64,000 nucleotides of DNA from a virus. The stretch's first letter is position 1. Each line of letters begins with the position of its first letter. The position numbers were made by a program, and so were the translations under genes. The stretch lies in the IMG/VR virus record IMGVR_UViG_3300025102_000012, positions 28,809 through 92,808 of that record, one strand, 5' to 3'. The notes beneath the pieces are model-generated. The model was not told where the DNA came from and made no database searches. It was given only the letters and a program-made list of their open reading frames with translations. Shown here piece after piece: positions 26,829 through 35,313 of this stretch.

Positions 26829-28474
26829 ACTTGCAACTCCTTAGCCTTAAACGCTGCCAATCTAATTGCTTCTCTTGCACTAGCAGTAATGCTAGCGGCT
26901 AAATCTACATCAGCCCATCCGAACCCTTGAAACGCTAATACACCATAGAAAGAAGCCATTAGTCTTTTTACTGCCATTTGGTTATTGTACCATTTAGAGT
27001 ATTCATTGTTGTCTTTGGCACCTTTCATTCTTTTCTTGTATTCATTTCTTAGTTCCTTTAATTCAAGAACTGCTCTAGGTAAAAGACCTAAACTATCTGT
27101 TTTGTAGTAGAGCATTTCTTGATTAGTTATAGCAGTAAAGTCTCTAGGAGTTGATATATTTACACCAAATTCGGTAGGTGTTTCACTCTTAGTTTCCCAA
27201 GATATGTTTCTAGCAACCATCATTGAAGGATATAGTTGTGCAAAATCAAAAGCCGCTACATTAAGATGAAGACCTTGAGTTTGTTCACTTAAAGGGTCAT
27301 AAATCATAGCCCCATCATATTCTTTTCTCTCTACATTTCTATCTCCAGTTGGTGCTTTCCACCAAGCATTTCTCATAAAGTAAATACTTCCCATATGAGA
27401 AGCATAGAAACAAGCATCGAATGGTGCTTTTAGTAGTCTTTGTAATGACAATATTGCTTCGCTACAATAATTCATTTCATCAATTCTAACAATAAGTTCT
27501 ACATCTTTTAGAGCGTATTCAAGATAAGTTTCTGTATCTTCTAACCAAGCCCTACGGAAAAACTCATTCTTATCGCTGAATTTACTTTCTTTTACCTTAC
27601 CTTCTTCAAAGAGTAATTGAGATACATATTCTAAAGATAAAGATGGTAGTGTTCCTCTTTGGGAATCAGTCCATTGCCTTTCAAATGCTACTTCAAGAGA
27701 GAGCGTTATGCGGCCTCCTATAGGTTGTTCTATTGAATTGAATCCTCTTTCAGCATTAGCAAAAGAAAAGCCCTCAGTAGTCTTCTTAACTCCCTTAACA
27801 TAGGCAATAGGAGACATTATTTGTGGGTCTAATCCTACAGCACATGCCCTATCTATTAGTTTAGGAATATCAGCAAAGTTACCAAACCAAGCAATTAACA
27901 TATCAGGGTCTTTTACAACCATTGTAGTCATGAAGTCTTCAAGCATATCTTTTTCATTATCAAAGACTCTTTCTTTGTCATGAAAATAAATACCGCCTGT
28001 ATTAACACTGTTGGGAAACCAAGCCCACTGATAGTATTCTTTATCATAATTATCATATGCTACAATAGTAGTAATACAATCGTGATAATCTCCACCTTGT
28101 TGCCATTCCATATCCCAATACCATTTTCTTAAATCATATTCGGGCATTTCATCAATACAATCAACTGCATATCTAAAATGAAAAGGAACATCTGCTTCAT
28201 AAGTTTTTTTAAACTTTCTTTTTGCCTTTTCCAAATCATAAGAATTTTCTACATAAACTCGCTTTAATTGTTTTTTATTCAAGTTTAAAAAATCGCCCTT
28301 TTCATACTCAAAATCTCTTTCAATATATTTGGAAGCATTGTATGAAGTAGGTTCTTTTACCTTATCGGCAATATAGAAATATGGCTTGTATTCTTCTATC
28401 TTGTGTTCTTTTATGCCGTTTGTTCTCCAAGAAGTATAGATGCTTTTTCCATCGTTACATCTACTTATTATCAT
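26825..28474 (-). CDS. polB: B-family DNA polymerase, N-terminal part (exonuclease, motifs A and B)
   Basis: I chose ATG 28474 (549 residues). Exo I is W-D121-M-E123-W, Exo II is near N199/D202 (AWFGNFADIP) and Exo III is Y320-x-x-x-D324 (YALKDVELI). Motif A is present (AAFDFAQLYPSMM, D410). Motif B reads K-R-L-M-A-S-F-Y-G: the usual Asn before Ser is Ala. The protein ends shortly after motif B (AIRLAAFKAKELQV), exactly where motif C would follow; motif C is supplied by 24,984-25,898. The start overlaps the sliding clamp stop, so clamp and polymerase are coupled. Confidence 0.88.
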   Translation of the reverse strand: MIISRCNDGKSIYTSWRTNGIKEHKIEEYKPYFYIADKVKEPTSYNASKYIERDFEYEKGDFLNLNKKQLKRVYVENSYDLEKAKRKFKKTYEADVPFHFRYAVDCIDEMPEYDLRKWYWDMEWQQGGDYHDCITTIVAYDNYDKEYYQWAWFPNSVNTGGIYFHDKERVFDNEKDMLEDFMTTMVVKDPDMLIAWFGNFADIPKLIDRACAVGLDPQIMSPIAYVKGVKKTTEGFSFANAERGFNSIEQPIGGRITLSLEVAFERQWTDSQRGTLPSLSLEYVSQLLFEEGKVKESKFSDKNEFFRRAWLEDTETYLEYALKDVELIVRIDEMNYCSEAILSLQRLLKAPFDACFYASHMGSIYFMRNAWWKAPTGDRNVERKEYDGAMIYDPLSEQTQGLHLNVAAFDFAQLYPSMMVARNISWETKSETPTEFGVNISTPRDFTAITNQEMLYYKTDSLGLLPRAVLELKELRNEYKKRMKGAKDNNEYSKWYNNQMAVKRLMASFYGVLAFQGFGWADVDLAASITASAREAIRLAAFKAKELQV

Positions 28475-29247
28475 CAATTACCACCGACATGGGGTGCTTT
28501 CATCAACATTCTATCGTTTGCTACTATCATCATAGGAAACTCATCTCTTACATAGAAGTTCAACAATTGGTCTTTCTTGAAGAAAGAATACAACGGAGAA
28601 CTAAAATCTAGAGTTGCTGATTCTCCAGTATTAAAAACAGCAGGTAAAACCTCTCTATACGAATTGGTGGCGTTGGTTGAAGAAGATATAACTACTTCTC
28701 CGTTATGGTAATTCAAATTATAAATTCCTTCACCGACTAATTCACAATTACGCAAACAACTTTGGAAGTCTTTTTGGTTTAAAGTAAAAGAACCTTCATA
28801 GTTTAAATTACTAAATGTGAAAAGAGTTGTTGGTTGTGGCTCATATCTTATGTGGCTAGTCATTTCAATTAATCTAGACAATGCTTCTTCATGTGGATGA
28901 TTAACTATCTTAGGAATACTAGCGGTTTTACTACCATTAGAAATAAGTATAAAATCACCAACAGTAATAGTTACAGTGCCATTAAATGATTTAAGGTACG
29001 GTAGAATAAGAGAAGCATCAGCATTACAGGTTCCTGTTTCGTGACCTTCTGTAGCAACCTCTAATGCTATCTTCAGCATAAAAGTAGAATCACCGTTTAC
29101 TAAAAGAAGTTGATTATCAACTAAATTAGCAGTAAAGACAGAACCAAAATTACCGGAACTAAATCCATTATTTGTTAGTCTCTTTCCTTTAACCTGTAGG
29201 CTTTCTAATGCTTCTTTAAGTTCAATACTATCTATTGTGAATCTCAT
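28474..29247 (-). CDS. pcn: PCNA-like sliding clamp
   Basis: This 257-residue protein has the length of archaeal PCNA, with its two-domain strand pattern (MRFTIDSIELKEALESLQVK, FTLNQKDFQSCLRNCELVGE) and a typical ending (FYVRDEFPMMIVANDRMLMK). A trimeric ring would tether the polymerase, ligase and XPF-like nuclease. It overlaps both the polymerase gene and the upstream ATPase gene by 1-4 bases. The C-terminal G-G-N is explained by the ribosome site of the next gene rather than a peptide signal. Confidence 0.82.
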   Translation of the reverse strand: MRFTIDSIELKEALESLQVKGKRLTNNGFSSGNFGSVFTANLVDNQLLLVNGDSTFMLKIALEVATEGHETGTCNADASLILPYLKSFNGTVTITVGDFILISNGSKTASIPKIVNHPHEEALSRLIEMTSHIRYEPQPTTLFTFSNLNYEGSFTLNQKDFQSCLRNCELVGEGIYNLNYHNGEVVISSSTNATNSYREVLPAVFNTGESATLDFSSPLYSFFKKDQLLNFYVRDEFPMMIVANDRMLMKAPHVGGN

Positions 29248-30062
29248 AATTTACCATCTCTCAGTTCGGGAATACCATTCCAATTTACATTTCCATTTTT
29301 TATTTCTAAAGATTCCCAAACCTTTCCTACAAGGTTGGTATTTGTTTTACTACTCAGTAGTTCTGCTTTATACACTACATTCCCCTTACGGAGTGTTCTT
29401 CGTGTATTGACTACTTGGAATAAGTAATCTCCCCAATTGTGCCAATTAGGTTTTGTTCCTACTACTTCTCCGGTTGCACCGTAGTCAGCCTTTGAATGAG
29501 TAATGTAGATTTGGTCACAATTAAGATTCTTACACATTGCTAATAATGAATAGAATGGAGCATTTCTTTTACCCCACTCAAACTTCATCTTTTGTGGTTT
29601 ACCAATCTTAGAACTTCCTGTAACATGAAGCGTACAACAATCTAACCATTTATCTACACCATCAAATACAAAAAGAACATCTTCTCCTTCTTCTATTTTA
29701 GACTTAACAAAAAGAACAAAATCTTCCGAGTTTGCTTCCGACCTTTGTATATCTAGTTCACCATTAGCATTTCTAATTTCAGGATTCCAAAGTGTGATTC
29801 TATCTGTCATTTCGTGGTTTTGTCTCCATGTTGGTTCACAACCATCATCCCAATCCAAAACATAAATTTGTTTATCGGGGAAATCTAGTGCTAGACCGCT
29901 TTTTACAGTTTTAGGTTCTCCCCAAATACCGCAAACTAATCTGCTGTTTCTTCCTTTTCTTTCGGTTAGTTGCTTAATCAATTTATCTTGAAAGGCAACC
30001 ACTCTTGCGTTATTATTCATTTCGTTACTTACTGCTTTTCCTTTATTACTACTTAATCCCAT
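29244..30062 (-). CDS. RecA-fold ATPase, Sak4-like recombinase
   Basis: This 272-residue protein has a Walker A at 48-56 (GEPKTVKSG), the G-x-P-K-x-x-K-[ST] form of Sak4/AAA_24 proteins, and a Walker B at 129-134 (VLFVFDGVDKW). D70-W-D-D (YVLDWDDGC) and the Q/H-rich ITHSKADYG segment also fit. Sak4 proteins are virus-coded single-strand annealing or RadA-like core enzymes. In this operon it would mediate recombination during replication together with the RPA-like protein. It overlaps the clamp gene by 4 bases. Confidence 0.7.
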   Translation of the reverse strand: MGLSSNKGKAVSNEMNNNARVVAFQDKLIKQLTERKGRNSRLVCGIWGEPKTVKSGLALDFPDKQIYVLDWDDGCEPTWRQNHEMTDRITLWNPEIRNANGELDIQRSEANSEDFVLFVKSKIEEGEDVLFVFDGVDKWLDCCTLHVTGSSKIGKPQKMKFEWGKRNAPFYSLLAMCKNLNCDQIYITHSKADYGATGEVVGTKPNWHNWGDYLFQVVNTRRTLRKGNVVYKAELLSSKTNTNLVGKVWESLEIKNGNVNWNGIPELRDGKL

Positions 30063-30063
30063 T

Positions 30064-30330
30064 TTAATACCTCCTATTTGTGTATTCTATTTCTTCTTTA
30101 TTGAAGAATATGTTTTTCATGCTTTTTGATGAAGCCCAATTCTCTAGAATCGTTATTGTTTCATCTAATGATTTAGTCATATATCTTGCTTCTTTTGCAC
30201 CCATATGAAACTTCATTTGCCATCTTTCGGGCTTATCTTCGTTTTGAGTATATGTTATAAAATCAACATTGTTGAAATCTATTACATATGCTCCTTTTTT
30301 GTTTAAAAATCTCTCTTCTTTTATATTCAT
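30064..30330 (-). CDS. Small protein of unknown function
   Basis: This 88-residue protein (KKGAYVIDFNNVDFITYTQN, then MGAKEARYMTKSLDETITIL) has a beta hairpin and two helices. It is separated by one base from the recombinase gene. It looks like a compact single domain. No family is recognised. Confidence 0.55.
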   Translation of the reverse strand: MNIKEERFLNKKGAYVIDFNNVDFITYTQNEDKPERWQMKFHMGAKEARYMTKSLDETITILENWASSKSMKNIFFNKEEIEYTNRRY

Positions 30331-30425
30331 ATTATTACCTCATTTAAGATAGGCTTCGCACCTATTCGAGTGTCAATTGTTTCCACAAGTTCACACTTAC
30401 ACTTGCCTCGTTTTATTTCCAACAT
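30327..30425 (-). CDS. Very small Cys-containing protein
   Basis: A 32-residue frame starts at ATG 30425 and overlaps the next gene's ATG. It contains C-K-C (RGKCKCELVETIDTRIGAKP). The frame is short and could be chance. Tight overlap with the next start and the presence of that gene's ribosome site inside it are the only support. Confidence 0.3.
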   Translation of the reverse strand: MLEIKRGKCKCELVETIDTRIGAKPILNEVII

Positions 30426-30515
30426 GAATTCTGTAATGTTGCCAACACATCATACCGCAATTTACCCGACTATATCAAAGCCGCAACATTCCTACGGGGA
30501 AATAAAGGAATCTAA

Positions 30516-31724
30516 TCAAAACCAGTCGAAGTCTTCCTCCGTTGGCTGATTTACTTCTACCGCAGAACCGTGTCTATCTGTACATAATAGTCCAGTAGTA
30601 TTGATAGTAGCATTTTCAATTACACCATCAACAGTTCTTTGGCTTGTTCTTCCAACAATAATCACATTAGAGCCGATACCGAAGTCTAATTCAAGATGTT
30701 CGGGAATCCAACAAGTAAAGATACCTGTTTCATCTTCATCTAATGTTGCATCCAAGTCAGAAATATTTATTATTCTGTTACCATTCTTAGTAGGTATCAT
30801 ATTCATAGTGATAACTGTTCCATCAGTAACAATAAATCTCTCCTTAGAAGGCAAAGCCTGTCTTTGGATATGTGCTTTATCTAATTCCACAAGAGGAATA
30901 ATGTGACTATCAAAGTTATCTTGTAGACACTTTTGGAAGTCAAAATCACCCATATCTCGGAACGCTTCATTTTCAGGGTCTAGAGAACTATTAAGAGTTA
31001 AACTGTTAATAGTCATATCTGTAGCACCGTAAATGTCTGTTCCATTAGAACCTTCAATACATAGGAAATGAACCCATTCAAATGTATTTGGCTTGAAGTC
31101 TAATCCGCCTTGATTCTTGTAAGAGAAATAATACATTTTCATTTCTTCTTGACCAACAGAACCAAAGAAGATGCCCGACCTTCTAAATTGTTCTTTAGGT
31201 AGGGGAGTACCGTATTTGTTGTTCTTTCCGCCATTCATATATGTAGCAGTATTATCCAAAGGAATAAATGTTCTACCATCTTCTAGAATTTCTGCTCCTT
31301 CCGGTAGGCTTGATAGAACTGCTTCTTTATATTCGCCATTATGATATCTAGATACAGTAAATTTACCAATAGCATTTTCATTTGCTACGGCAACAATTCC
31401 CTGTTCTAAAGCGTTATCGGAGTCTCGCAAAAACTCTTCTTTTGCTTTTGCTCTATTCCAACTCATCATATCTCTAGGTGTTTCTAGAGCGATAAAGAAA
31501 CCGAATGCATTCTTATAGTAAGAGTCATTATTGTTTTGGTTTCCACTTTTTTGGCTTCTTCTTGCATTAGCCACATAGTTTCTCCAAAGACCCAAACCGA
31601 TTCGGTTGTCCTTTTCTATTCCGTTCTCTTGACAAAGTTCTTCGTACTTTGCCATTGCCTCATCTTGAGTAAGTCCCAAGACTTCGGCTCCTTTCTGTAT
31701 TTCTTTTTTCGTATTTTCATCCAT
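30516..31724 (-). CDS. RPA-like single-stranded DNA-binding protein
   Basis: This 402-residue protein starts with a helical region (residues 1-65) and continues with beta-rich sequence. The stretch at about 290-395 (RFIVTDGTVITMNMIPTKNG, then LELDFGIGSNVIIVGRTSQR) is OB-fold-like. The extreme C-terminus is acidic with aromatic ends (PTEEDFDWF), as in single-strand-binding proteins that use such tips to recruit partners. It lies between clamp loader and recombinase genes. An alternative is another replication accessory protein. Confidence 0.6.
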   Translation of the reverse strand: MDENTKKEIQKGAEVLGLTQDEAMAKYEELCQENGIEKDNRIGLGLWRNYVANARRSQKSGNQNNNDSYYKNAFGFFIALETPRDMMSWNRAKAKEEFLRDSDNALEQGIVAVANENAIGKFTVSRYHNGEYKEAVLSSLPEGAEILEDGRTFIPLDNTATYMNGGKNNKYGTPLPKEQFRRSGIFFGSVGQEEMKMYYFSYKNQGGLDFKPNTFEWVHFLCIEGSNGTDIYGATDMTINSLTLNSSLDPENEAFRDMGDFDFQKCLQDNFDSHIIPLVELDKAHIQRQALPSKERFIVTDGTVITMNMIPTKNGNRIINISDLDATLDEDETGIFTCWIPEHLELDFGIGSNVIIVGRTSQRTVDGVIENATINTTGLLCTDRHGSAVEVNQPTEEDFDWF

Positions 31725-31750
31725 AGTTTTTCACCTCATTTTTCTTTAAT

Positions 31751-32662
31751 TTACAATAGTTGTCCCACCATCCATGATATTAGCACTTTTGGGGTCATAC
31801 TATTGGAACGCCATTCTGTTTCTCCTATTGTTCTTAACAATTTGAATTTCAACATCGTATCTAATCCCTCCGAATTAACGATGACATCATGTAATCCATT
31901 ACAGATTTCCTTGATGGTTTTTCCTTGATAGAGTAAGTCATGTATTTCACCTAGTATATTTTGATTCTTATTTGTTATTTTTATTAGCAGTTCATTATAT
32001 TCGCTAAGTGATACTTCTACTTGTTTTTTGAGTGTGCTATTGCTAGACTTTGCGGCTTGGATTTCCGTGATTGCCCTCCGCATATCACCATTCATGGAGT
32101 ATAAAAAGCCCCCTAACTCCTCGTCCGAGAATCGAGTGATTTTTTCTTTCGATAAAATTTCTTTTATCATATCTAACATTTTATCATTAGATAAAGGCTT
32201 AAAGTTATAATTAGCACATCTACTTTGTAATGCAAAGATAATTTTGTTTTTATCATTACAAGTGATAATAAATCTAATATTAGAAGAATATCTTTCCATT
32301 ATTCTCTTTAATGCTCCTTGAGCATCAGAAGTCATATTCTCCATTTCATCTAATAAACATATTCTAAATGGTACATCGCCTAACGAGGCACTTTGAGCCG
32401 CTTGTTTGATTGTAGTCCTAACAGTTTCTAATCTTCTATCATCGCTAGCATTAATTTCAAAGAAATTGTCTTTGAATCCTTCGCCTAATATTTCTTTAGC
32501 AAGGACTATTCCTGCCGTTGTTTTACCATTACCGGGATTGCCGTATAATAATACATTAGGCATGTTTCTTTCTTCTTTCCATGATTGAGCATCCATAACA
32601 AAGTTTTCTTGTCCGTAGATATCTCCTATTCTTTGTGGTCTATATTTTTCAGTCCATAACAT
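31751..32662 (-). CDS. rfcS: Clamp loader small subunit (RFC-S)
   Basis: This 303-residue protein starts WTEKYRPQRIGDIYGQE, the signature opening of RFC. Walker A is at 41-49 (GNPGNGKTT), Walker B at 101-108 (ICLLDEMEN; the usual D-E-A-D is D-E-M-E), and the S-R-C arginine finger is at 147-149. Sensor 2 sits in MNGDMRRAITEIQ. It opens the PCNA ring on primed DNA. The neighbouring ATPase at 32,951-33,802 may be its large-subunit partner. Confidence 0.9.
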   Translation of the reverse strand: MLWTEKYRPQRIGDIYGQENFVMDAQSWKEERNMPNVLLYGNPGNGKTTAGIVLAKEILGEGFKDNFFEINASDDRRLETVRTTIKQAAQSASLGDVPFRICLLDEMENMTSDAQGALKRIMERYSSNIRFIITCNDKNKIIFALQSRCANYNFKPLSNDKMLDMIKEILSKEKITRFSDEELGGFLYSMNGDMRRAITEIQAAKSSNSTLKKQVEVSLSEYNELLIKITNKNQNILGEIHDLLYQGKTIKEICNGLHDVIVNSEGLDTMLKFKLLRTIGETEWRSNSMTPKVLISWMVGQLL

Positions 32663-32663
32663 T

Positions 32664-32948
32664 TTAGTTACCTCCTATGTGGTGTTTTGGGTATTTGTGT
32701 GTTCTTCGATAAGCAATCCTATGATTATTTATCTTTCTTCTTTCTATTAAGCCTATATCGCATAGGTATTTGAAAAAGGTTCTACAAGCATCTATTCCAA
32801 ATTTAGTATTAGAATACTTCAGTATTTCTCTAATAGATTTCCAATCGGTGTCTATATTAAGCAATACTTCTAACCAATCAGCATCTAAAAATGCATTCTC
32901 GCCAAATTCTATGGATGTTACAAATCCTCTTTTACTTTTTATTTTCAT
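32664..32948 (-). CDS. Putative winged-helix DNA-binding protein
   Basis: This 94-residue protein has the order helix-helix-recognition helix-wing (DWKSIREILKYSNTKFGIDA, then TFFKYLCDIGLIERRKINNH) and a basic, His-rich tail. This fits a winged-helix regulator or architectural protein. It lies between two ATPase genes. Its final I-G-G-N is the read-through of the next gene's GGAGGTAAC ribosome site. Confidence 0.6.
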   Translation of the reverse strand: MKIKSKRGFVTSIEFGENAFLDADWLEVLLNIDTDWKSIREILKYSNTKFGIDACRTFFKYLCDIGLIERRKINNHRIAYRRTHKYPKHHIGGN

Positions 32949-32950
32949 AA

Positions 32951-33802
32951 TTAAGCCTCCTTAACAAACTGAAATAAAGAAGACTGTTGTAATTTAACAG
33001 GTTCTAATTTCTTTCTTTTTCTCTTTTCTCCTAAACTTAGTAGTCTGCAATCAGTGTTATTAAGTTTAGATTTAGCCCATTCTTTAAATTCATTATCTCT
33101 CAATAATTGGCGTAATACTTTGGGTTCTTTAACGCCTAACTTTCTAGATAAGTAAGGTACTTTGCTGTACTTTCCTCTTTTAGGAAACTCTACTCTACCG
33201 AAGAAGTCTCCGCTATGAGTATATGCTAAAATGTCGTAGAAATATTTCATACTCCATCTTCTGCGAACCACTCCGTCTACAAACAGTAGGCGATTAGGTG
33301 GCATATTGCCCGATAGCCAAGTTAGTATTTGAGTATCTGCGGGCTTATTGAAATGTAATAGTTTTCTAACTAGTTCTCTATCTTTTATTTTAAGATAGTC
33401 AAAAACTAATTTGTAAGTATCTCTTTGATAAGAAAGAGGTTTATCGCTTCTAGGAGCGATTTCTTTGAGTTGTTCTTCTAAGAAGTTCTTAGAACCTGCT
33501 CTTTTAATTCTGCACATTGACTTTATACTGCTAGGGACAGATTTTTCATCAATAGAAGTAATAACTATTTGTCCTTTGTAAGTCCTAAGTATGTTTAGAA
33601 TACCGTCTTTATCAGGTTTAATATGTATATCTTCTATAATAATACCATTATCAGTAGGTATAGACAATATATCATAATCAACATCATCTGCATATAGAAT
33701 AACTGGGTCATTAACGAAGGTTTTCGCCTTCGTAGACTTTCCTGTTCCTGTTTTTCCTGTAAGGAGAATTGCTCTTTTTGTTTCTAAATTAGTGAAGCCC
33801 AT
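32951..33802 (-). CDS. P-loop ATPase with C-terminal PIP box, possible clamp loader large subunit
   Basis: This 283-residue protein has Walker A at 16-24 (GKTGTGKST) and a Walker-B-like segment (GIIIEDIHIKP). The last residues form a PCNA-interacting peptide, Q273-S-S-L-F-Q-F279. Archaeal RFC large subunits end in such a box. The middle is shorter and more divergent than known RFC-L (usual length about 480). A basic stretch (LGEKRKRKKLEPVKL) precedes the box. I read it as a reduced large subunit or another clamp-bound ATPase. It is the immediate operon neighbour of RFC-S, separated by one small gene. Confidence 0.6.
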   Translation of the reverse strand: MGFTNLETKRAILLTGKTGTGKSTKAKTFVNDPVILYADDVDYDILSIPTDNGIIIEDIHIKPDKDGILNILRTYKGQIVITSIDEKSVPSSIKSMCRIKRAGSKNFLEEQLKEIAPRSDKPLSYQRDTYKLVFDYLKIKDRELVRKLLHFNKPADTQILTWLSGNMPPNRLLFVDGVVRRRWSMKYFYDILAYTHSGDFFGRVEFPKRGKYSKVPYLSRKLGVKEPKVLRQLLRDNEFKEWAKSKLNNTDCRLLSLGEKRKRKKLEPVKLQQSSLFQFVKEA

Positions 33803-34197
33803 TACAATACACCTTTTATTTTCATTAGCATTTCTAAACCATTAAGGGTTTTATGCTTATTTTTATTTATAATATCTACTATTTGTTTGAATTCGTTTAA
33901 ATCATTCCTATAATTAGGAACAATTGGTAATAAATCACTTATTATCTTTAAGTTCACTATACCAGTAATTTTTAAGAGAGGTCTTTTTCTTCTGGAGGAT
34001 TCCTCCAATTTTATTTTTGACTTAACTCCAAATTGTAATAATGAGCGTTTAACTGCCATTAAAAATAATTCATCACCTCTTATGTTTAAAGAGAAATTAA
34101 CACTATAGCCTAATTTAGCCTTTTCATTAGCATAAATAGTTAGGTTATGTCTAGCAACTCCTAGTAAAATACCCCTTAGTACATCATTACTATACAT
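33802..34197 (-). CDS. Degenerate LAGLIDADG-fold protein, probably catalytically dead
   Basis: This 131-residue protein follows the single-motif LAGLIDADG endonuclease layout. A first helix L-R-G-I-L-L-G-V-A-R-H replaces L-x-G-x-x-D-G-D-G. A strand pair (LGYSVNFSLNIRGDELFLMA), a helix, a second strand pair (KSKIKLEESSRRKRPLLKIT) and N-L-K-I-I...Y-R-N-D-L-N-E-F-K-Q-I-V-D-I-I follow. Both catalytic acids of the motif are missing. It is therefore probably a DNA-binding relic that has been domesticated. The gene sits in the replication operon, not inside an intron or intein. Confidence 0.6.
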   Translation of the reverse strand: MYSNDVLRGILLGVARHNLTIYANEKAKLGYSVNFSLNIRGDELFLMAVKRSLLQFGVKSKIKLEESSRRKRPLLKITGIVNLKIISDLLPIVPNYRNDLNEFKQIVDIINKNKHKTLNGLEMLMKIKGVL

Positions 34198-34552
34198 TGC
34201 TTTTCACCTCTTTTGCTCCTAAGTATTCTGCTTTGTATCTTAAATATTCTATACCATCTAGAATAATAGTTTTGACTATTGTTTCTAAGTCTTCTTGTGT
34301 AGCAAAGGCAAAAGTAAGTATTGCTCCTCTATAACAATTAAAAGCAACTGCTCTTTCTTCGCTAATTTCTTCCGCAACAACTAGTGCATCTCCTTTCTCT
34401 AGTTTCCCTAGAAACTGAACATAAAGACCTCTTGCTAACATAGCAACTTCAGGTTCTTCGGGTAGGCCAAAGATTAGAAACCGATAGGTTTGAACAGTCT
34501 CATTAGCATTAATGAAATCTAATAAATCCCTTTCTATCTCAATATCGTTCAT
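34190..34552 (-). CDS. Unknown alpha/beta protein
   Basis: This 120-residue protein (RFLIFGLPEEPEVAMLARGL, then AVAFNCYRGAILTFAFATQE) alternates helices and strands and overlaps the LAGLIDADG-like gene by 8 bases. It has a conserved-looking G-L-P and an AYF-poor core. No motif identifies it. Confidence 0.55.
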   Translation of the reverse strand: MNDIEIERDLLDFINANETVQTYRFLIFGLPEEPEVAMLARGLYVQFLGKLEKGDALVVAEEISEERAVAFNCYRGAILTFAFATQEDLETIVKTIILDGIEYLRYKAEYLGAKEVKSNV

Positions 34553-34556
34553 TCAT

Positions 34557-34997
34557 TCACCCTTTAATATAATTCTCATTATCTTTCCAATAGCCTTCTA
34601 CCGCATAGTTTGTTTCCACCCAATAGATATGTGCCGCAGTAATTCTAGAATGACCAAGCCTAATAGCGTTTTTCTCCGCATTACTAACTACATTGGCAAC
34701 TGCTGTCTCCAACCATTCCATCAAAAAGTTCTTTGCTGAACGAGATATTTGTAAATCAGTGTTCTCCCTTATTAGAGAACTGAGGTTTACTTTGCTTTTG
34801 GTTCTAGGCTTTTTTACTACTATCTTTTCGGGAACAATCAACTGATTATCTTTAACAAAGGGACATTCATCTACTTTAATTTTTTTAGCCCTTCCTTGTT
34901 CATGAAGAATGTTCTTTAGATAAGCAAAACCCTCTTCTATTTTTATACAAAGATAAGTGGTGGTTCCTATCATTGTTAGTTGTCCTTTCTCAATCAT
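34557..34997 (-). CDS. Histone-fold protein with N-terminal extension
   Basis: This 146-residue protein has, at residues 71-130, a complete histone-fold layout. The short first helix is VNLSSLIRENTDLQIS. The long middle helix is SAKNFLMEWLETAVANVVSN, continuing AEKNAIRLG. The loop S-R-I-T precedes the last helix AAHIYWVETNY. This is the pattern of archaeal HMf-type histones (LIRE..., AEKNAIRLGHSRIT). The first 70 residues are an extra, partly basic domain (VVKKPRTKSKV). It would dimerise and wrap or bridge viral DNA, or serve as a TAF-like subunit. The ATG overlaps the stop of the preceding gene. Confidence 0.75.
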   Translation of the reverse strand: MIEKGQLTMIGTTTYLCIKIEEGFAYLKNILHEQGRAKKIKVDECPFVKDNQLIVPEKIVVKKPRTKSKVNLSSLIRENTDLQISRSAKNFLMEWLETAVANVVSNAEKNAIRLGHSRITAAHIYWVETNYAVEGYWKDNENYIKG

Positions 34998-35200
34998 TCT
35001 GATTCCCCATTGAACAAAAAAGGCCTTCTATTCATTACTGATTCATATGCGTCAATTAACTTTTTAGCATTCCATATTTCGTCTGCGTGTATTGTGCCAT
35101 TAATAATAAGTGCCTGTAATATCATACGAGCCTCTACATCATGTATAACGGAGTTCTTGATTTTTTTTAGGTAAATATTTGCTCTTGTTTTTGGATTCAT
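34994..35200 (-). CDS. Helical protein next to histone gene
   Basis: I chose ATG 35200 (68 residues) behind AGGAGAG; the frame is open further upstream to 35263 but that part is already covered by another small gene. The protein is helical (NPKTRANIYLKKIKNSVIHD, then DEIWNAKKLIDAYESVMNRR). It overlaps the histone gene by 4 bases. Function unknown. Confidence 0.55.
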   Translation of the reverse strand: MNPKTRANIYLKKIKNSVIHDVEARMILQALIINGTIHADEIWNAKKLIDAYESVMNRRPFLFNGESE

Positions 35201-35313
35201 TCTAATCTCTCCTGTTCTATAGTTAATGCTATTGCTTCTTCGTATGCCTTCTTTATAGGCCAATTTTTTCTTAGCATAGCCATAAAATACATTCTATGTA
35301 GTGTCCAATTCAT
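35197..35313 (-). CDS. Mini-protein between ligase and histone genes
   Basis: A 38-residue frame starts at ATG 35313 overlapping the ligase stop (ATGA) and ends overlapping the next ATG. It is helical and basic (NWTLHRMYFMAMLRKNWPIK). Clean four-base overlaps on both sides support translation. Confidence 0.5.
   Translation of the reverse strand: MNWTLHRMYFMAMLRKNWPIKKAYEEAIALTIEQERLE

Noticed and set aside
28474-28500. PCNA ends in V-G-G-N, and the winged-helix protein at 32,664-32,948 ends in I-G-G-N, as if both carried a ubiquitin-like tail
   Set aside because: The codons for G-G-N are the ribosome-binding sequences (GGTGGTAAT, GGAGGTAAC) of the following genes, which explains the shared ending.
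30426-30515. A possible tRNA or small RNA in the gap upstream of the RPA-like gene
   Set aside because: No cloverleaf or long stem could be drawn; the gap is only 90 bases and may simply hold a promoter or leader.
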